From positions 7,192,001 to 7,256,000 of the forward strand of contig NZ_CP107989.1 in NCBI RefSeq assembly GCF_041435015.1: a stretch of DNA of 64,000 bases, in the 5' to 3' direction. How positions within the stretch are numbered: the first letter of the stretch is position 1; each line of letters begins with the position of its first letter. The translations under genes and the position numbers were made by a program. Below are positions 1-9,610 of the stretch, piece by piece. A model generated the notes under the pieces. It saw nothing but the letters and a program-made list of their open reading frames with translations. It did no database searches and was not told the origin of the DNA. The DNA comes from Streptomyces canus. GTDB lineage: Bacteria; Actinomycetota; Actinomycetes; Streptomycetales; Streptomycetaceae.

Positions 1-32
1 GGCCGCCACCCGCCCGGTAACATGGTCGACAC

Positions 33-444
33 GGCAGACGAGCCGGGCGGACGGCCGCGTGAAGTCCCTCAGGGGTCTTCCCGAGGAACGTCCGGGCTCC
101 ACAGGGCAGGGTGATGGCTAACGGCCACCCGGGGTGACCCGCGGGAAAGTGCCACAGAAAACAAACCGCCGGGGACTTCGGTCCTCGGTAAGGGTGAAAC
201 GGCGGTGTAAGAGACCACCAGTGCCCAGGGCGACCTGAGCAGCTAGGTAAACCCCACCCGGAGCAAGGTCAAAAGGAGCGCGGTAACACGCACTCTGCGG
301 GGACGTTCGAGGGCTGCCCGCCCGAGTCCCCGGGTAGACCGCACGAGACCGGCGGCAACGCCGGTCCTAGATGGATGGCCGTCTCCCCGGCCGCCGCGAG
401 GCGGTTGGGTGACAGAACCCGGCGTACAGCCCGACTCGTCTGCC
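33..444 (+). ncRNA. rnpB: RNase P RNA, bacterial type A
   Basis: Catalytic RNA subunit of ribonuclease P, which removes 5' leaders from pre-tRNAs. The 5' segment GGCAGACGAG (33-42) is exactly complementary to CTCGTCTGCC (435-444) and forms helix P1, which sets both ends. Between them are the conserved blocks expected for this RNA: GAGGAACGTCCGGGCTCC at 80-97, CACAGAAAACAAACCGCC around 151, and the 3' block GGGTGACAGAACCCGGCGTACAGCCCGA before P1 closes. The length, about 412 nt, fits high-GC actinobacterial type A RNAs. The recognition is by primary motif and P1 pairing; the interior fold was not computed. Open reading frames across this stretch are artefacts. Confidence 0.95.
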
Positions 445-535
445 GCCACCTGCGGCTTTGCCTTTGGAAAGGGCCTCTGACCTGCGTCGGAAACCCTTTC
501 CGGTCTTTCGGGGGCTTGCTGCGTTACGCGGCGGA

Positions 536-589
536 AAGTCCCTCGGAAGTCCCTCGGAAGTCCCTCGGACAGGGCTGAAAGTCCCTGGG
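536..589. repeat. 11-bp tandem repeats, unit AAGTCCCTCGG
   Basis: Three perfect head-to-tail copies of AAGTCCCTCGG occupy 536-546, 547-557 and 558-568. A fourth, AAGTCCCTGGG, follows at 579-589. A closely similar string, AAGTCCCTCAGG, lies inside the RNase P RNA gene at 62-73, so the array may have arisen from rnpB sequence. Function unknown. Confidence 0.8.
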
Positions 590-620
590 CGGAGGGGCAC
601 CACGGGATGGTCTTGGACCA

Positions 621-640
621 GCGGGATTACGCGGGATTAC
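621..640. repeat. 10-bp tandem duplication GCGGGATTAC
   Basis: GCGGGATTAC occurs twice in perfect tandem (621-630 and 631-640) in the gene-free stretch downstream of rnpB. It looks like a simple slippage product. Confidence 0.75.
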
Positions 641-724
641 AGGGAATGGACAACCCTCGCCCGCCACTCATCCCTGGGCGCTCAAACCGCGGGTGGAGAG
701 GAGGAGGTGCGGGGGGTTGCGGCG

Positions 725-740
725 TCAACCCTGGGCTCGA
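725..740. promoter_or_regulatory. Candidate operator, TCAACCC-type dyad, upstream of the P450 at 850
   Basis: TCAACCCTGGGCTCGA matches the 16-bp imperfect dyad found four more times in the cluster (20105, 20159, 27303 on the other strand, 27347). It lies 110 bp upstream of the TTG start of the P450, a plausible promoter position. The cognate protein is unknown; the LuxR-family regulators of the cluster are the obvious candidates. Confidence 0.45.
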
Positions 741-849
741 TGACGGCGTGTGCGGCCGGACCTAGGCTGCATCCGTCGTTCAGCCGATGATCAGGGGTGC
801 ACGGGTGTCGGTGCCGGTCTGATGTCGGGTCCATAGAGGGGAACCTGTC

Positions 850-2055
850 TTGGAACCAGCCGCTGCACCTGTCGTCGACCTTCCCGCCATACCGTTGCCG
901 CAGCCGGACATCCTGCAAGCTCCTCCGCTGGCCGGGGAGTTGCGCGAGAAGTGCCCGTTCGCCAAGGTACGCACGCCCGCCGGCGACGAGGCCTGGCTGG
1001 TCACCGGGTACGAGGCCATCAGACAGGTCTACTCCGACGACCGCTTCGGTGTCTCGCACCGCGATCCCGAGCACGCTCCCCGGCTCGGCGCCTCCACCCT
1101 CATCGGCGGACCGGGCGGAAACTTCGACACGGAGCCCGAGGACCGCATGCGGCTTCGTGCGCGGCTCTCGCCCTTCTTCTCGCCCAAGAGCATGGAGGCC
1201 TTCCGGCCCCGTATGGACGCTCTCGTGGAGGAGGTCCTGGACGACATCGTCGCGCAGGGCCCGCCCGCCGATCTGCACAGCGAGCTCGCCGTCCGGCTGC
1301 CCGTCAATGTCATCTGCGAGCTGCTGGGTGTGCCGCGCGAGGGCCGTCTCCCGTTCCGTGAATGGACGCAGGGCATCGCCGGTGTACGGGACGAGGCGCT
1401 GTCCCGCGACTGCATGGCCAAGCTGATGAGCTACACCGGGGACCTGGTCGCGGAGAAGCGCCGCAACCCCGGCGATGACGTCCTCTCCAGCCTCTGCGCC
1501 GCCGAAGGCGGTGGCCTGGACGACCGCCATGTCTCCTTCCTGGCCGCGATGCTGCTCTTCGCCGGCCACGAGACCACCGTCGCCCGCCTCGACCTCGGGG
1601 TCCTGCTGATGCTCGCCCACCCCGAGCAGCGGGAGATCCTCGAAAGGAACCCGGACCGGATCGGCAGTGCTGTCGAGGAGATCCTGCGGTTGGTGGTGCA
1701 CGGCGGCGCCAAGGAGACCTTCCGGTACGCCCGGGAGGACGCCGAGTTCGACGGCGTCAAGATCAAGGCCGGTGAACTCCTCGTGCTCTACAGCGCGGCC
1801 GGGAACCGCGACACGTACGCATTCGCCGATCCCGAATCCTTCGATGTACAGCGCTCGCCGAAGCCGAACCTCACCCTCGGCTTCGGGCGCCACTACTGCC
1901 TGGGCGCGCCCCTGGTCCGCATGGAGCTCGCCGCCGTCTTCTCCCGCATCTTCGACAAGCTCCCGGGGCTGCGACTGACCAAGCCCATCGGAGCGTTGGG
2001 GGTCAACAGCGGCTCGCTGCACGGCGGGATCACGGAGCTGCCCGTCACCTGGTGA
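850..2055 (+). CDS. Cytochrome P450 (class I, ferredoxin-dependent)
   Basis: A 401-residue soluble P450 of usual bacterial length, predicted to hydroxylate the cluster's terpenoid. Visible motifs are the I-helix oxygen-binding AGHETT (about residues 238-243), the K-helix ExxR in EEILR (about 276), and the haem loop GFGRHYCLG with ligand Cys350. The Phe normally seven residues before the Cys is a Leu, a mild deviation. The start is TTG at 850, preceded by an AGAGGGGA ribosome site; no ATG or GTG fits better. The gene is monocistronic, separated by a strong hairpin from the converging operon whose last genes include ferredoxin FdxA, a possible electron donor. The family is certain; substrate and position of oxidation are unknown. 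Confidence 0.93.
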   Translation: MEPAAAPVVDLPAIPLPQPDILQAPPLAGELREKCPFAKVRTPAGDEAWLVTGYEAIRQVYSDDRFGVSHRDPEHAPRLGASTLIGGPGGNFDTEPEDRMRLRARLSPFFSPKSMEAFRPRMDALVEEVLDDIVAQGPPADLHSELAVRLPVNVICELLGVPREGRLPFREWTQGIAGVRDEALSRDCMAKLMSYTGDLVAEKRRNPGDDVLSSLCAAEGGGLDDRHVSFLAAMLLFAGHETTVARLDLGVLLMLAHPEQREILERNPDRIGSAVEEILRLVVHGGAKETFRYAREDAEFDGVKIKAGELLVLYSAAGNRDTYAFADPESFDVQRSPKPNLTLGFGRHYCLGAPLVRMELAAVFSRIFDKLPGLRLTKPIGALGVNSGSLHGGITELPVTW

Positions 2056-2073
2056 GGCCCACTGCTCGCTACG

Positions 2074-2108
2074 AGGCCGCCGCCGTCAGGAGATGACGGC
2101 GGCGGCCT
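2074..2108. terminator. Bidirectional hairpin terminator between converging transcripts
   Basis: AGGCCGCCGCCGTCA (2074-2088) is perfectly complementary to 2094-2108, giving a 15-bp GC-rich stem with a 5-nt loop (GGAGA). It sits just past the P450 stop and at the end of the leftward kor operon, so it can serve both. There is no U-tract, as is common in Streptomyces. Confidence 0.85.
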
Positions 2109-2180
2109 TCTGCGTGGCGGCGGCCAGTTCCCGGGCGCGGGTGCGGGCCCAGGTTTCCGCTTGCAGGACGTCCGGGAAGG

Positions 2181-2360
2181 TCAGCTGGGTTCCGGGGGTG
2201 GGCCGGCGAGGAAGGCGTCGACGCATTCCTCGTTGGCGGTGTTCAACACGGCGGGGGCGGTGGAGCAGCCGAGGATCACGATATCCCGGCGGCCTTGGGC
2301 CGCGTCGAAGACCGGATGCGGATCGGCGAGAGGGGCCGCGACGCCGGCGGTGCCCCTCAC
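2181..2360 (-). CDS. Small unknown protein, last gene of the kor/cys operon, possibly frameshifted
   Basis: A 59-residue reading frame whose GTG start overlaps the ferredoxin stop as GTGA, the same coupling used by korB and fdxA. Codon use looks coding (for example ADPHPVFDAAQGRRD and DIVILGCSTAPAVLN). It ends at a TGA at 2181 just after a C-rich run. In another frame, coding-like sequence continues (GTQLTFPDVLQ, then RARELAAATQKAAAVIS) to a stop at 2086-2088 inside the terminator stem, which would give about 90 residues. Either the gene is truly short, or a single-base indel in the C run has split it (mutation or assembly error). I do not recognise the family. Confidence 0.5.
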   Translation of the reverse strand: MRGTAGVAAPLADPHPVFDAAQGRRDIVILGCSTAPAVLNTANEECVDAFLAGPPPEPS

Positions 2361-2673
2361 GGTGTCCCGGCGGGCAGCGCCGCGACGATCGGGTGGTCGC
2401 GCTCGATCAGGCCGAACTTGGAGGCACCACCGGGCGAGCCGAGCTCGTCGAAGAACTCGACGTTCGCCTTGTAGTAGTCCTTCCACTCGTCCGGAGTGTC
2501 GTCCTCGTAGAAGATCGCCTCGACCGGGCAGACCGGCTCACAGGCACCACAGTCGACGCATTCGTCCGGGTGGATGTACAAGGACCGGGAGCCCTCGTAG
2601 ATGCAGTCGACCGGGCACTCCTCGATGCACGCCTTGTCCTTGACGTCGATGCAGGGCTGGGCGATCACATAGG

Positions 2674-2677
<4 letters not shown>
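2357..2677 (-). CDS. fdxA: 7Fe-8S ferredoxin FdxA
   Basis: A 106-residue low-potential ferredoxin. The N-terminal cysteines (Cys9, Cys17 and CPVDC at 21-25) form the [3Fe-4S] site pattern, and CVDCGACEPVC binds the [4Fe-4S] cluster. The C-terminal tail, with DEWKDYYKANVEFF, is typical of actinobacterial FdxA. The start is GTG at 2677 (AAGGAGA six bases upstream), overlapping the korB stop by 4 nt. Position directly after korA-korB indicates it accepts electrons from 2-oxoacid oxidation. It could then feed P450s or the iron-sulfur enzymes IspG and IspH of the same cluster; that last step is inference. Confidence 0.93.
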
Positions 2678-3745
<1,068 letters not shown>

Positions 3746-3756
<11 letters not shown>

Positions 3757-5665
3757 CGATGGCCTCCTGAATGCGCAGCGCGAGCTGCTCGGCCTTGAAC
3801 GGCATTCCATCGACCTGGGAGCAACTTTCCACGTCCATCAGGTACTTCGCCCTGAGGAGGGTGGCCAGTTGGCCCAGGTTCATCTCGGGAACGAGGACGC
3901 GCTCATAGGTGCCGAGAACTTCGCCGAGATTGCTTGGGAAGGGGTTGAGGTGGCGCAGGTGGGCCTGGGCGATGGGGTGGCTCTCGGCGCGCAGCCGGCG
4001 CACCGCGGCGGTGATCGGGCCGTAAGTGGAGCCCCAGCCCAGCACCAGGGTGCGGGCACTGTCCGGGTCGTCGACGGTGAGGTCGGGCACGGCGATGTTG
4101 TCGATCTTGGCCTGGCGGGTGCGGACCATGAAATCGTGGTTGGCCGGGTCGTACGAGATGTTCCCGGTGCCGTCCTGCTTCTCGATGCCGCCGATGCGGT
4201 GTTCAAGACCCGGCGTGCCGGGAATCGCCCACGGCCGGGCGAGAGTCTCCGGGTCGCGCTTGTAGGGCCAGAACACCTCGGTGCCATCGGCCTGTTGGTG
4301 GTTTGGTGCGGTGGCGAACCGGACCTGCAAGTCGGGCAAGCCGTGCACGGCCGGGATCCGCCAGGGCTCGGAGCCGTTGGCGAGATAGCCGTCGGAGAGC
4401 AGGAAGACCGGGGTGCGATACGTCAGTGCAATCCTTGCCGCCTCCAGGGCCGCATCGAAGCAGTCTGCGGGGGTCTGGGGGGCGACGATGGGCACCGGCG
4501 CCTCGCCGTTGCGGCCATACATCGCCTGCAACAGGTCGGCCTGCTCGGTCTTGGTGGGCAGCCCCGTCGAGGGACCGCCGCGCTGAATGTCCACGATCAA
4601 CAGCGGCAGTTCCAGCGAGACGGCCAGCCCGATGGTTTCCGACTTCAGTGCCACACCGGGCCCGGAGGTGGTGGTCACCGCCAGCGAGCCGCCGAAGGCC
4701 GCACCCAGCGCGGCGCCGATGCCGGCGATCTCGTCCTCGGCCTGGAAGGTACGCACTCCGAAGTTCTTGTGCCGGGAGAGTTCGTGGAGGATGTCGGAGG
4801 CCGGGGTGATGGGGTAGGAGCCCAGATACAGCGGCAGGTCGGCCTGGTGGGCGGCGGCGATCAAACCGTAGGACAGGGCCAGGTTCCCGGAGATGTTGCG
4901 GTAGGTGCCGGTGGGGAAGGCGGCGCCGGCGGGGGCGACTTGGTAGGAGACCGCGAAGTCCTCGGTGGTCTCCCCGAAGTTCCAGCCCGCATGGAGGGCC
5001 GCCAGATTCGCCCGCATGATCTCGGGCTTCCCGTCGAACTTTGCCTTCAAGAACCGCTCGGTGCCCTCGGTGGGCCGGTGGTACATCCACGACAGCAGGC
5101 CCAACGCGAACATGTTCTTCGACCGCTCAGCCTCCTTGCGGGACAGCTCGAAGTCCTTCAGTGCCTCCACCGTCAGCGTCGTCAGCGGCACTGGATGTAC
5201 GTGATAGGCCGCCAGCGAGCCGTCCTCCAGAGGCGAGACGTCGTAGCCGACCTTGGCCATCGCCCGCTTGGTGAACTCGTCGGTGTTGACGATGATCTCC
5301 GCGCCGCGCGGCACGTCCGCGATGTTCGCCTTCAAGGCGGCCGGGTTCATCGCCACCAGCACATCGGGCGCATCGCCCGGGGTGAGGATGTCGTGGTCGG
5401 CGAAGTGCAGCTGGAAGCTGGACACACCGGGCAGGGTGCCGGCGGGCGCCCGGATCTCGGCCGGGAAGTTCGGCAGCGTGGACAGGTCATTGCCGAACGA
5501 GGCGGTCTCCGAGGTGAACCGGTCACCCGTCAGCTGCATTCCGTCGCCCGAGTCACCCGCGAACCGGATGATCACCCGATCCAGCTGCCGCACCCGCTTG
5601 GCCTCGGGGATGTGCGCGGGGGTGGTCTCGATGGTCTGCTGGGGCCCGGTCTCACGGACCTGCAT
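3746..5665 (-). CDS. korA: 2-oxoacid (2-oxoglutarate):ferredoxin oxidoreductase, fused gamma-alpha subunit
   Basis: A 639-residue subunit with the gamma domain first (IIRFAGDSGDGMQLTGDRF, residues about 15-200). The alpha (pyrimidine-binding) part follows, with YPITPASDILHELS and TTSGPGVALKSE motifs, then the transketolase-C-like domain. Order and length match actinobacterial KorA. The start is ATG at 5665, with GGAGG seven bases upstream; it lies inside the 3' end of the upstream FAD gene (14-nt overlap), so translation is coupled. It works with KorB as a complex that makes reduced ferredoxin. Nothing is obviously missing. Confidence 0.93.
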
Positions 5666-8348
5666 GGGACACCTCCAGGACGGAACGCCGGCGATCGTCC
5701 AGCGGGCCGGGCCGCCGGTCCAGCCGGGCACTGAGGATGTCGGCTGCCTCACGCTGCCGACCGTCCGATATCAAGGCGTACAACAGGGTCTCCTCCACGA
5801 CCTCGTGCTGAGCGGCACTCCCGCCGACCGCCGAGAGCCGGGGCCGCAGTCGGCGCAGTGCGGCGACGGCCGCCGACCAGCGCTCCTCGACCACCGCGGT
5901 CAGCGCCTCGCACAGCGGTGCGATCACCTCCCGGAAGACGGGGGAGTCGTGCCCGTGCGCACGCCGGTGCAGCGCCCGCAGACGCCGTACATCAGAGGCG
6001 GCCGCCAGCGCCACCGCAGAGTGCAGGGCGGCGAAGGCGGTGGGCGGAGCCTCCAACCAGCCGACCGGCACCACGTCGAACAGCGCGTCCACGGGCAGCG
6101 GCCCCGGCCAGTGGTCCGCCATACGGCACCGCCACAGCAGCGAGGCCGAGTCCACCACGGCCCGGACCCCGGTCACCGCCGGAGGCGCCAGCTGCTGCTG
6201 GTAGCGGCGGAACACGGCGTCGCCGTCGGCCAGCATCAGCTCGTGCAGGGCGGCATGCCAGGCGAAGTGCGCCCGATGGTCCGAGCCGGCCCCTTGCTCG
6301 CCCAGCCAGCGGTCCAGCCAGGTCAGGCCACCCCGGTGCTGCCCGGTCTCGTAGAACACATGGGTCCTGGCATGCACCGCGTGCCCGGCCGCCGGTTCCG
6401 CGGCGAGCGCCCGGCAGGCCAGCGTCTCGGCCTCCTCCCAGCGCTCCTGCTCCTGGCGTACGAAGGCGAGTTGGCCGAGATACCACCAGTCCTCGCCGTA
6501 ACTCCCGGACAGACCCTCGACCAGCTGCCACGCCTGGCGGCCGCTGGTCACCCCGTCGAAGGAGATGGTGGGCACGGCGAGGGAGACGGCCAGCGCATCC
6601 CGCGGATGGGCCGCGACATGGCCGAGCAGCGCAGCGGCGCCCGCCGGTCCGCCGTGCCGGATCCGTTCGGTGACCGCCGCGACGAAGCGGCGCTCGCGTT
6701 CCGTCGCCCGGGTCGCGGCCCGCCCCGCGCGGTCCAGTGCGGCGCCCACCTCGACCTGCCCGCCGTGCTCATGCCCGAGAAGCGCCAGCACCGCATGGCC
6801 GAGCGCGAAACCGGGATCCGCGGTCAGCGCCTCGCGGAGCAGTGGAACAGAGCCGTGCTGTCCCTTCAGGATCCGGTCCAGCGCTTCCCCATAGCGGGCG
6901 GCCGCCTCCGGATTCGTAGTCAACCGGAGACCGAACCTGTCCCTGGACGGGCGGCGGTCCGCCGGCCCAGGGCCGGCGAGGAGGGAGACCACGGCCTCGG
7001 CAGTGCGGTCCGCCTGGACCCGGATCTCCGGGATGGCGGTGGACTCGAGGAGCTCACCGCGCCGCAGCGCCCCGATGGCCCACACCGCCGGAGTGCCGGC
7101 CGGTCCGGCCGCGGTCCGGAGCAGACCGTCCTCGCCGGTGTCGAGGCCGAGCCCGGTGGGGTGGACCCGGGCCAGCCCCGAGTCGAGCAGGCCGCGGATG
7201 AACGGGTCGTCGATCGCCGTCCAATCAGCCTGCGGGCCCGTGCAGTTGACCACGGCGCCGACCTGGAGCCGGGTGCCGTCGCTGAGCCCGACCCGTATCC
7301 CCTCCGCGGTGATCTCCGCGTCGGTCAGCTCGGCTGCCCGGACGCGCACCCGCCCGGACTCCCGGGCGGCGTGCAGGGCGCTCGCCGAGGCCGGTGGGAT
7401 GCGGTGCCGGTGCACCTCCCACAGCCGCAGGTCCTCGGCGAGGAAGCGGCTGCGGTCGGCGGTGGACAGCTGCTGCCACAGGGCGGCGGTGAGGTGCCGA
7501 ATGCTGTCGAAGGCCGGCCGCCAGTCCCCGGACTGGCGTCGGCCGCGAGCGAGATGGGTGAGGAACGTACGGCGCAGCTCCGGCAGCCCGCAGGCACCGG
7601 GGATCCGGGGCGCCGGGCAGGCGGCGGCCGAGGCGGTGGTGTGCGGCTGCGGCACCAGACCGTGCCGCGACACCGCGTGCACCACCCGGCCCGGCCGCTC
7701 CAGACCGATCGCCACATCGACCATGGTCAGTCCGGTCCCGACGAGCAGCACGTCCTGCTCGTCGGGTACGGAGTCGAGCGCGCCCGGGCCCCAGGGGGAG
7801 ACGATGAAACGGTGGGAGCCGACCATCGAAGCCGGGGCCCAGGTGCAGTCCGGGGCGAGGTTGCCGAGCGCGAGAACGGCGGAGTCGGCCTCGAGGGTCT
7901 GCCCGGAGGAGAGCTTCAACAGGAGTCGGCCGCCGCCGTGTTCGGCAGCGGTGACCCGTTCGTGCAAGCGGTGCAGCCGGGCAGGGCCGCCCGGCGCCGC
8001 CAACTCGTCCAGCACCTCGGACAGATACTCCCCGTACAGCGCGCGGGGCACGAACGCGGCCGGCGTCGCGGCGGGCAGCCGCCGGGTGACCCAGCGGACG
8101 AAGTGCTCGGGGTCCTCGACGAAGGCGCTCATCCGGGCAGCCGGCACATTGAGGACATGCCGGGGGTCGCTCGTGGCATAGGCGACGCCGCGGCCGGTGG
8201 CCTCGGCAGGGTCGACGCACCACACGTCCAGCGCGAGCCGGCACCGCCGGGCGTGCTGAAGGAGACGGGCCGCGGTGAGGGCGCCGGCGGCACCGGCACC
8301 GACGACGGCGACCTGGGCGGTCGCGCGCGGACGGGCTGGGCGGCTCAT
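5652..8348 (-). CDS. FAD/NAD(P)-binding protein fused to a C-terminal helical-repeat (TPR-like) domain
   Basis: An unusually large (898-residue) two-part protein. The N-terminal 460 residues are an FAD/NAD(P)-binding domain (VVGAGAAGALTAA near residue 14, LVGTGLTMVDVA in mid-domain, NCTG near the end), resembling the PF13454 type. From about 480 on, the sequence is alpha-helical, Ala/Leu/Arg-rich and repeat-like (for example EALTADPGFALGHAVLALLG, then HVFYETGQHRGGLTWLDRW), recalling TPR/TTC38-type folds. Its start overlaps the cysN stop as ATGA, and its 3' end overlaps korA, so it sits between sulfate activation and electron supply. It may act as a reductase, an oxidase or a scaffold; the reaction is unknown. 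The domain calls are by eye. Confidence 0.75.
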   Translation of the reverse strand: MSRPARPRATAQVAVVGAGAAGALTAARLLQHARRCRLALDVWCVDPAEATGRGVAYATSDPRHVLNVPAARMSAFVEDPEHFVRWVTRRLPAATPAAFVPRALYGEYLSEVLDELAAPGGPARLHRLHERVTAAEHGGGRLLLKLSSGQTLEADSAVLALGNLAPDCTWAPASMVGSHRFIVSPWGPGALDSVPDEQDVLLVGTGLTMVDVAIGLERPGRVVHAVSRHGLVPQPHTTASAAACPAPRIPGACGLPELRRTFLTHLARGRRQSGDWRPAFDSIRHLTAALWQQLSTADRSRFLAEDLRLWEVHRHRIPPASASALHAARESGRVRVRAAELTDAEITAEGIRVGLSDGTRLQVGAVVNCTGPQADWTAIDDPFIRGLLDSGLARVHPTGLGLDTGEDGLLRTAAGPAGTPAVWAIGALRRGELLESTAIPEIRVQADRTAEAVVSLLAGPGPADRRPSRDRFGLRLTTNPEAAARYGEALDRILKGQHGSVPLLREALTADPGFALGHAVLALLGHEHGGQVEVGAALDRAGRAATRATERERRFVAAVTERIRHGGPAGAAALLGHVAAHPRDALAVSLAVPTISFDGVTSGRQAWQLVEGLSGSYGEDWWYLGQLAFVRQEQERWEEAETLACRALAAEPAAGHAVHARTHVFYETGQHRGGLTWLDRWLGEQGAGSDHRAHFAWHAALHELMLADGDAVFRRYQQQLAPPAVTGVRAVVDSASLLWRCRMADHWPGPLPVDALFDVVPVGWLEAPPTAFAALHSAVALAAASDVRRLRALHRRAHGHDSPVFREVIAPLCEALTAVVEERWSAAVAALRRLRPRLSAVGGSAAQHEVVEETLLYALISDGRQREAADILSARLDRRPGPLDDRRRSVLEVSHAGP

Positions 8349-9610
8349 GGCTCGGTCCCTTCGGTCGTCGTACAGGCCGTGAGAGTGGCCCCGTCGTCCG
8401 GGGCGATGAGCAGGAAGGAACCCGTGTGCCGCGAAGCGGCATAGGGGTCGAGGGGCAGCGGCTGCGCGCTGCGCAGCACCACCGTTCCGAGGTCGTTGAC
8501 GTGCAGCGCCCCGGGTGCGCGGACCGGACCGCCGCCGCGACCTGGGTCGATCGCGTACGGGATGTCCTTGACGATCGCCTTGACGGTGCGGGTGGTGTGC
8601 TTGATCAGCACCCGGCTGCCGGGCGTGAGCGGTCGCTCGTGCAGATGGCAGACGGTGGCGGTGATGTCCTGGGTGAGGTGCGGGAGCCGGGAGGTGGGGG
8701 CGATCAAGTCGCCTCGGGAGACGTCGAGTTCATCGGCCAGGCGGAGGGCGACCGACTGCGGGGCGCGGGCCGCCGGCACGTCCTGACCGAGCGCGTCGAT
8801 GGCGGCGATTGTGGTGGTGTGCCCCGAGGGCAGCACGGTGACCTGTTCGCCGACTCGCAGGATGCCGGCGGCGATCCGGCCCGCGTAGCGGCGGACGCCC
8901 TCGTGCCGGATGACGTACTGGACGGGGAGACGGGCCGGGGCCGCGCCGAGATCCTCGTCGGCGGAGACCGCTTCGAGGTGCTCGAGGATGGTGGGGCCGC
9001 CGTACCAGTTCATGTGGGGGGAGGGCTCCACGACGTTGTCGCCGGCGAGCGCCGAGATCGGGATCGTGGTGATCTCGGGGACGCCCAACTCGCCGGCGTA
9101 CGCGGTGAATTCCTCTGCGATGGCGGCGAATACCTGCTCCTTGTACCCCACCAGGTCCATCTTGTTGACGGCGAGGGTGACGTGGGGGACGCGTAGGAGG
9201 GCGGCGACGGCGGCGTGGCGGCGGGTTTGTTCGACGACGCCGTTGCGGGCGTCGACCAGGACGAGGGCGAGGTCGGCGGTGGAGGCGCCTGTGACCATGT
9301 TGCGGGTGTACTGCACGTGGCCGGGGGTGTCGGCGAGGATGAAGCGGCGGCGGGTGGTGGCGAAGTAGCGGTAGGCCACATCGATGGTGATGCCCTGTTC
9401 GCGTTCGGCGCGCAGGCCGTCGGTGAGCAGCGCCAGGTCGGGGGCGTCCCCCATCGATGCGCGCCGCACCGCGTCGAGCTGGTCGCTGAGGATCGACTTC
9501 GAGTCGTAGAGCAGCCGGCCGACGAGGGTGGATTTGCCGTCGTCGACGGAGCCGGCGGTGGCGAAGCGCAGCAGGGTGGTGGCCGACCGGTGCTCTGTGG
9601 CAGTCGTCAT
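8345..9610 (-). CDS. cysN: Sulfate adenylyltransferase subunit 1 (GTPase)
   Basis: A 421-residue elongation-factor-like GTPase that drives ATP sulfurylase (sulfate + ATP to APS). Visible are the P-loop in AGSVDDGKSTLVGRLLYDSK (about 16-35), switch II DTPGHVQYTRNM and the NKMDLVGY base-recognition motif, followed by EF-Tu-like domain 2/3. The start is ATG at 9610, overlapping the cysD stop by one base (TGATG); longer forms run into cysD. It forms a heterodimer with CysD. It has no CysC extension, so APS kinase is the separate upstream gene. Confidence 0.95.
   Translation of the reverse strand: MTTATEHRSATTLLRFATAGSVDDGKSTLVGRLLYDSKSILSDQLDAVRRASMGDAPDLALLTDGLRAEREQGITIDVAYRYFATTRRRFILADTPGHVQYTRNMVTGASTADLALVLVDARNGVVEQTRRHAAVAALLRVPHVTLAVNKMDLVGYKEQVFAAIAEEFTAYAGELGVPEITTIPISALAGDNVVEPSPHMNWYGGPTILEHLEAVSADEDLGAAPARLPVQYVIRHEGVRRYAGRIAAGILRVGEQVTVLPSGHTTTIAAIDALGQDVPAARAPQSVALRLADELDVSRGDLIAPTSRLPHLTQDITATVCHLHERPLTPGSRVLIKHTTRTVKAIVKDIPYAIDPGRGGGPVRAPGALHVNDLGTVVLRSAQPLPLDPYAASRHTGSFLLIAPDDGATLTACTTTEGTEP

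Larger units (their letters stand above)
445..849. other. 405-bp gene-free region between rnpB and the first P450
   Basis: No convincing coding sequence is present. The stretch holds a set of 11-bp tandem repeats (536-568), a diverged fourth copy (579-589), a 10-bp tandem duplication (621-640) and one copy of the cluster's dyad motif (725-740). The dyad lies about 110 bp before the P450 start, so the P450 promoter is presumably in the right half. It also marks the junction between housekeeping DNA and the terpenoid cluster. Confidence 0.6.

Noticed and set aside
458..790. 110-residue frame in the gene-free region after rnpB
   Set aside because: Composition is non-coding and it spans tandem repeats; no ribosome site or homologous pattern.
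682..2022. 446-residue antisense reading frame opposite the first P450
   Set aside because: It mirrors the P450 in high-GC codon-phase complement and has no recognisable domain; the sense strand carries all P450 motifs.
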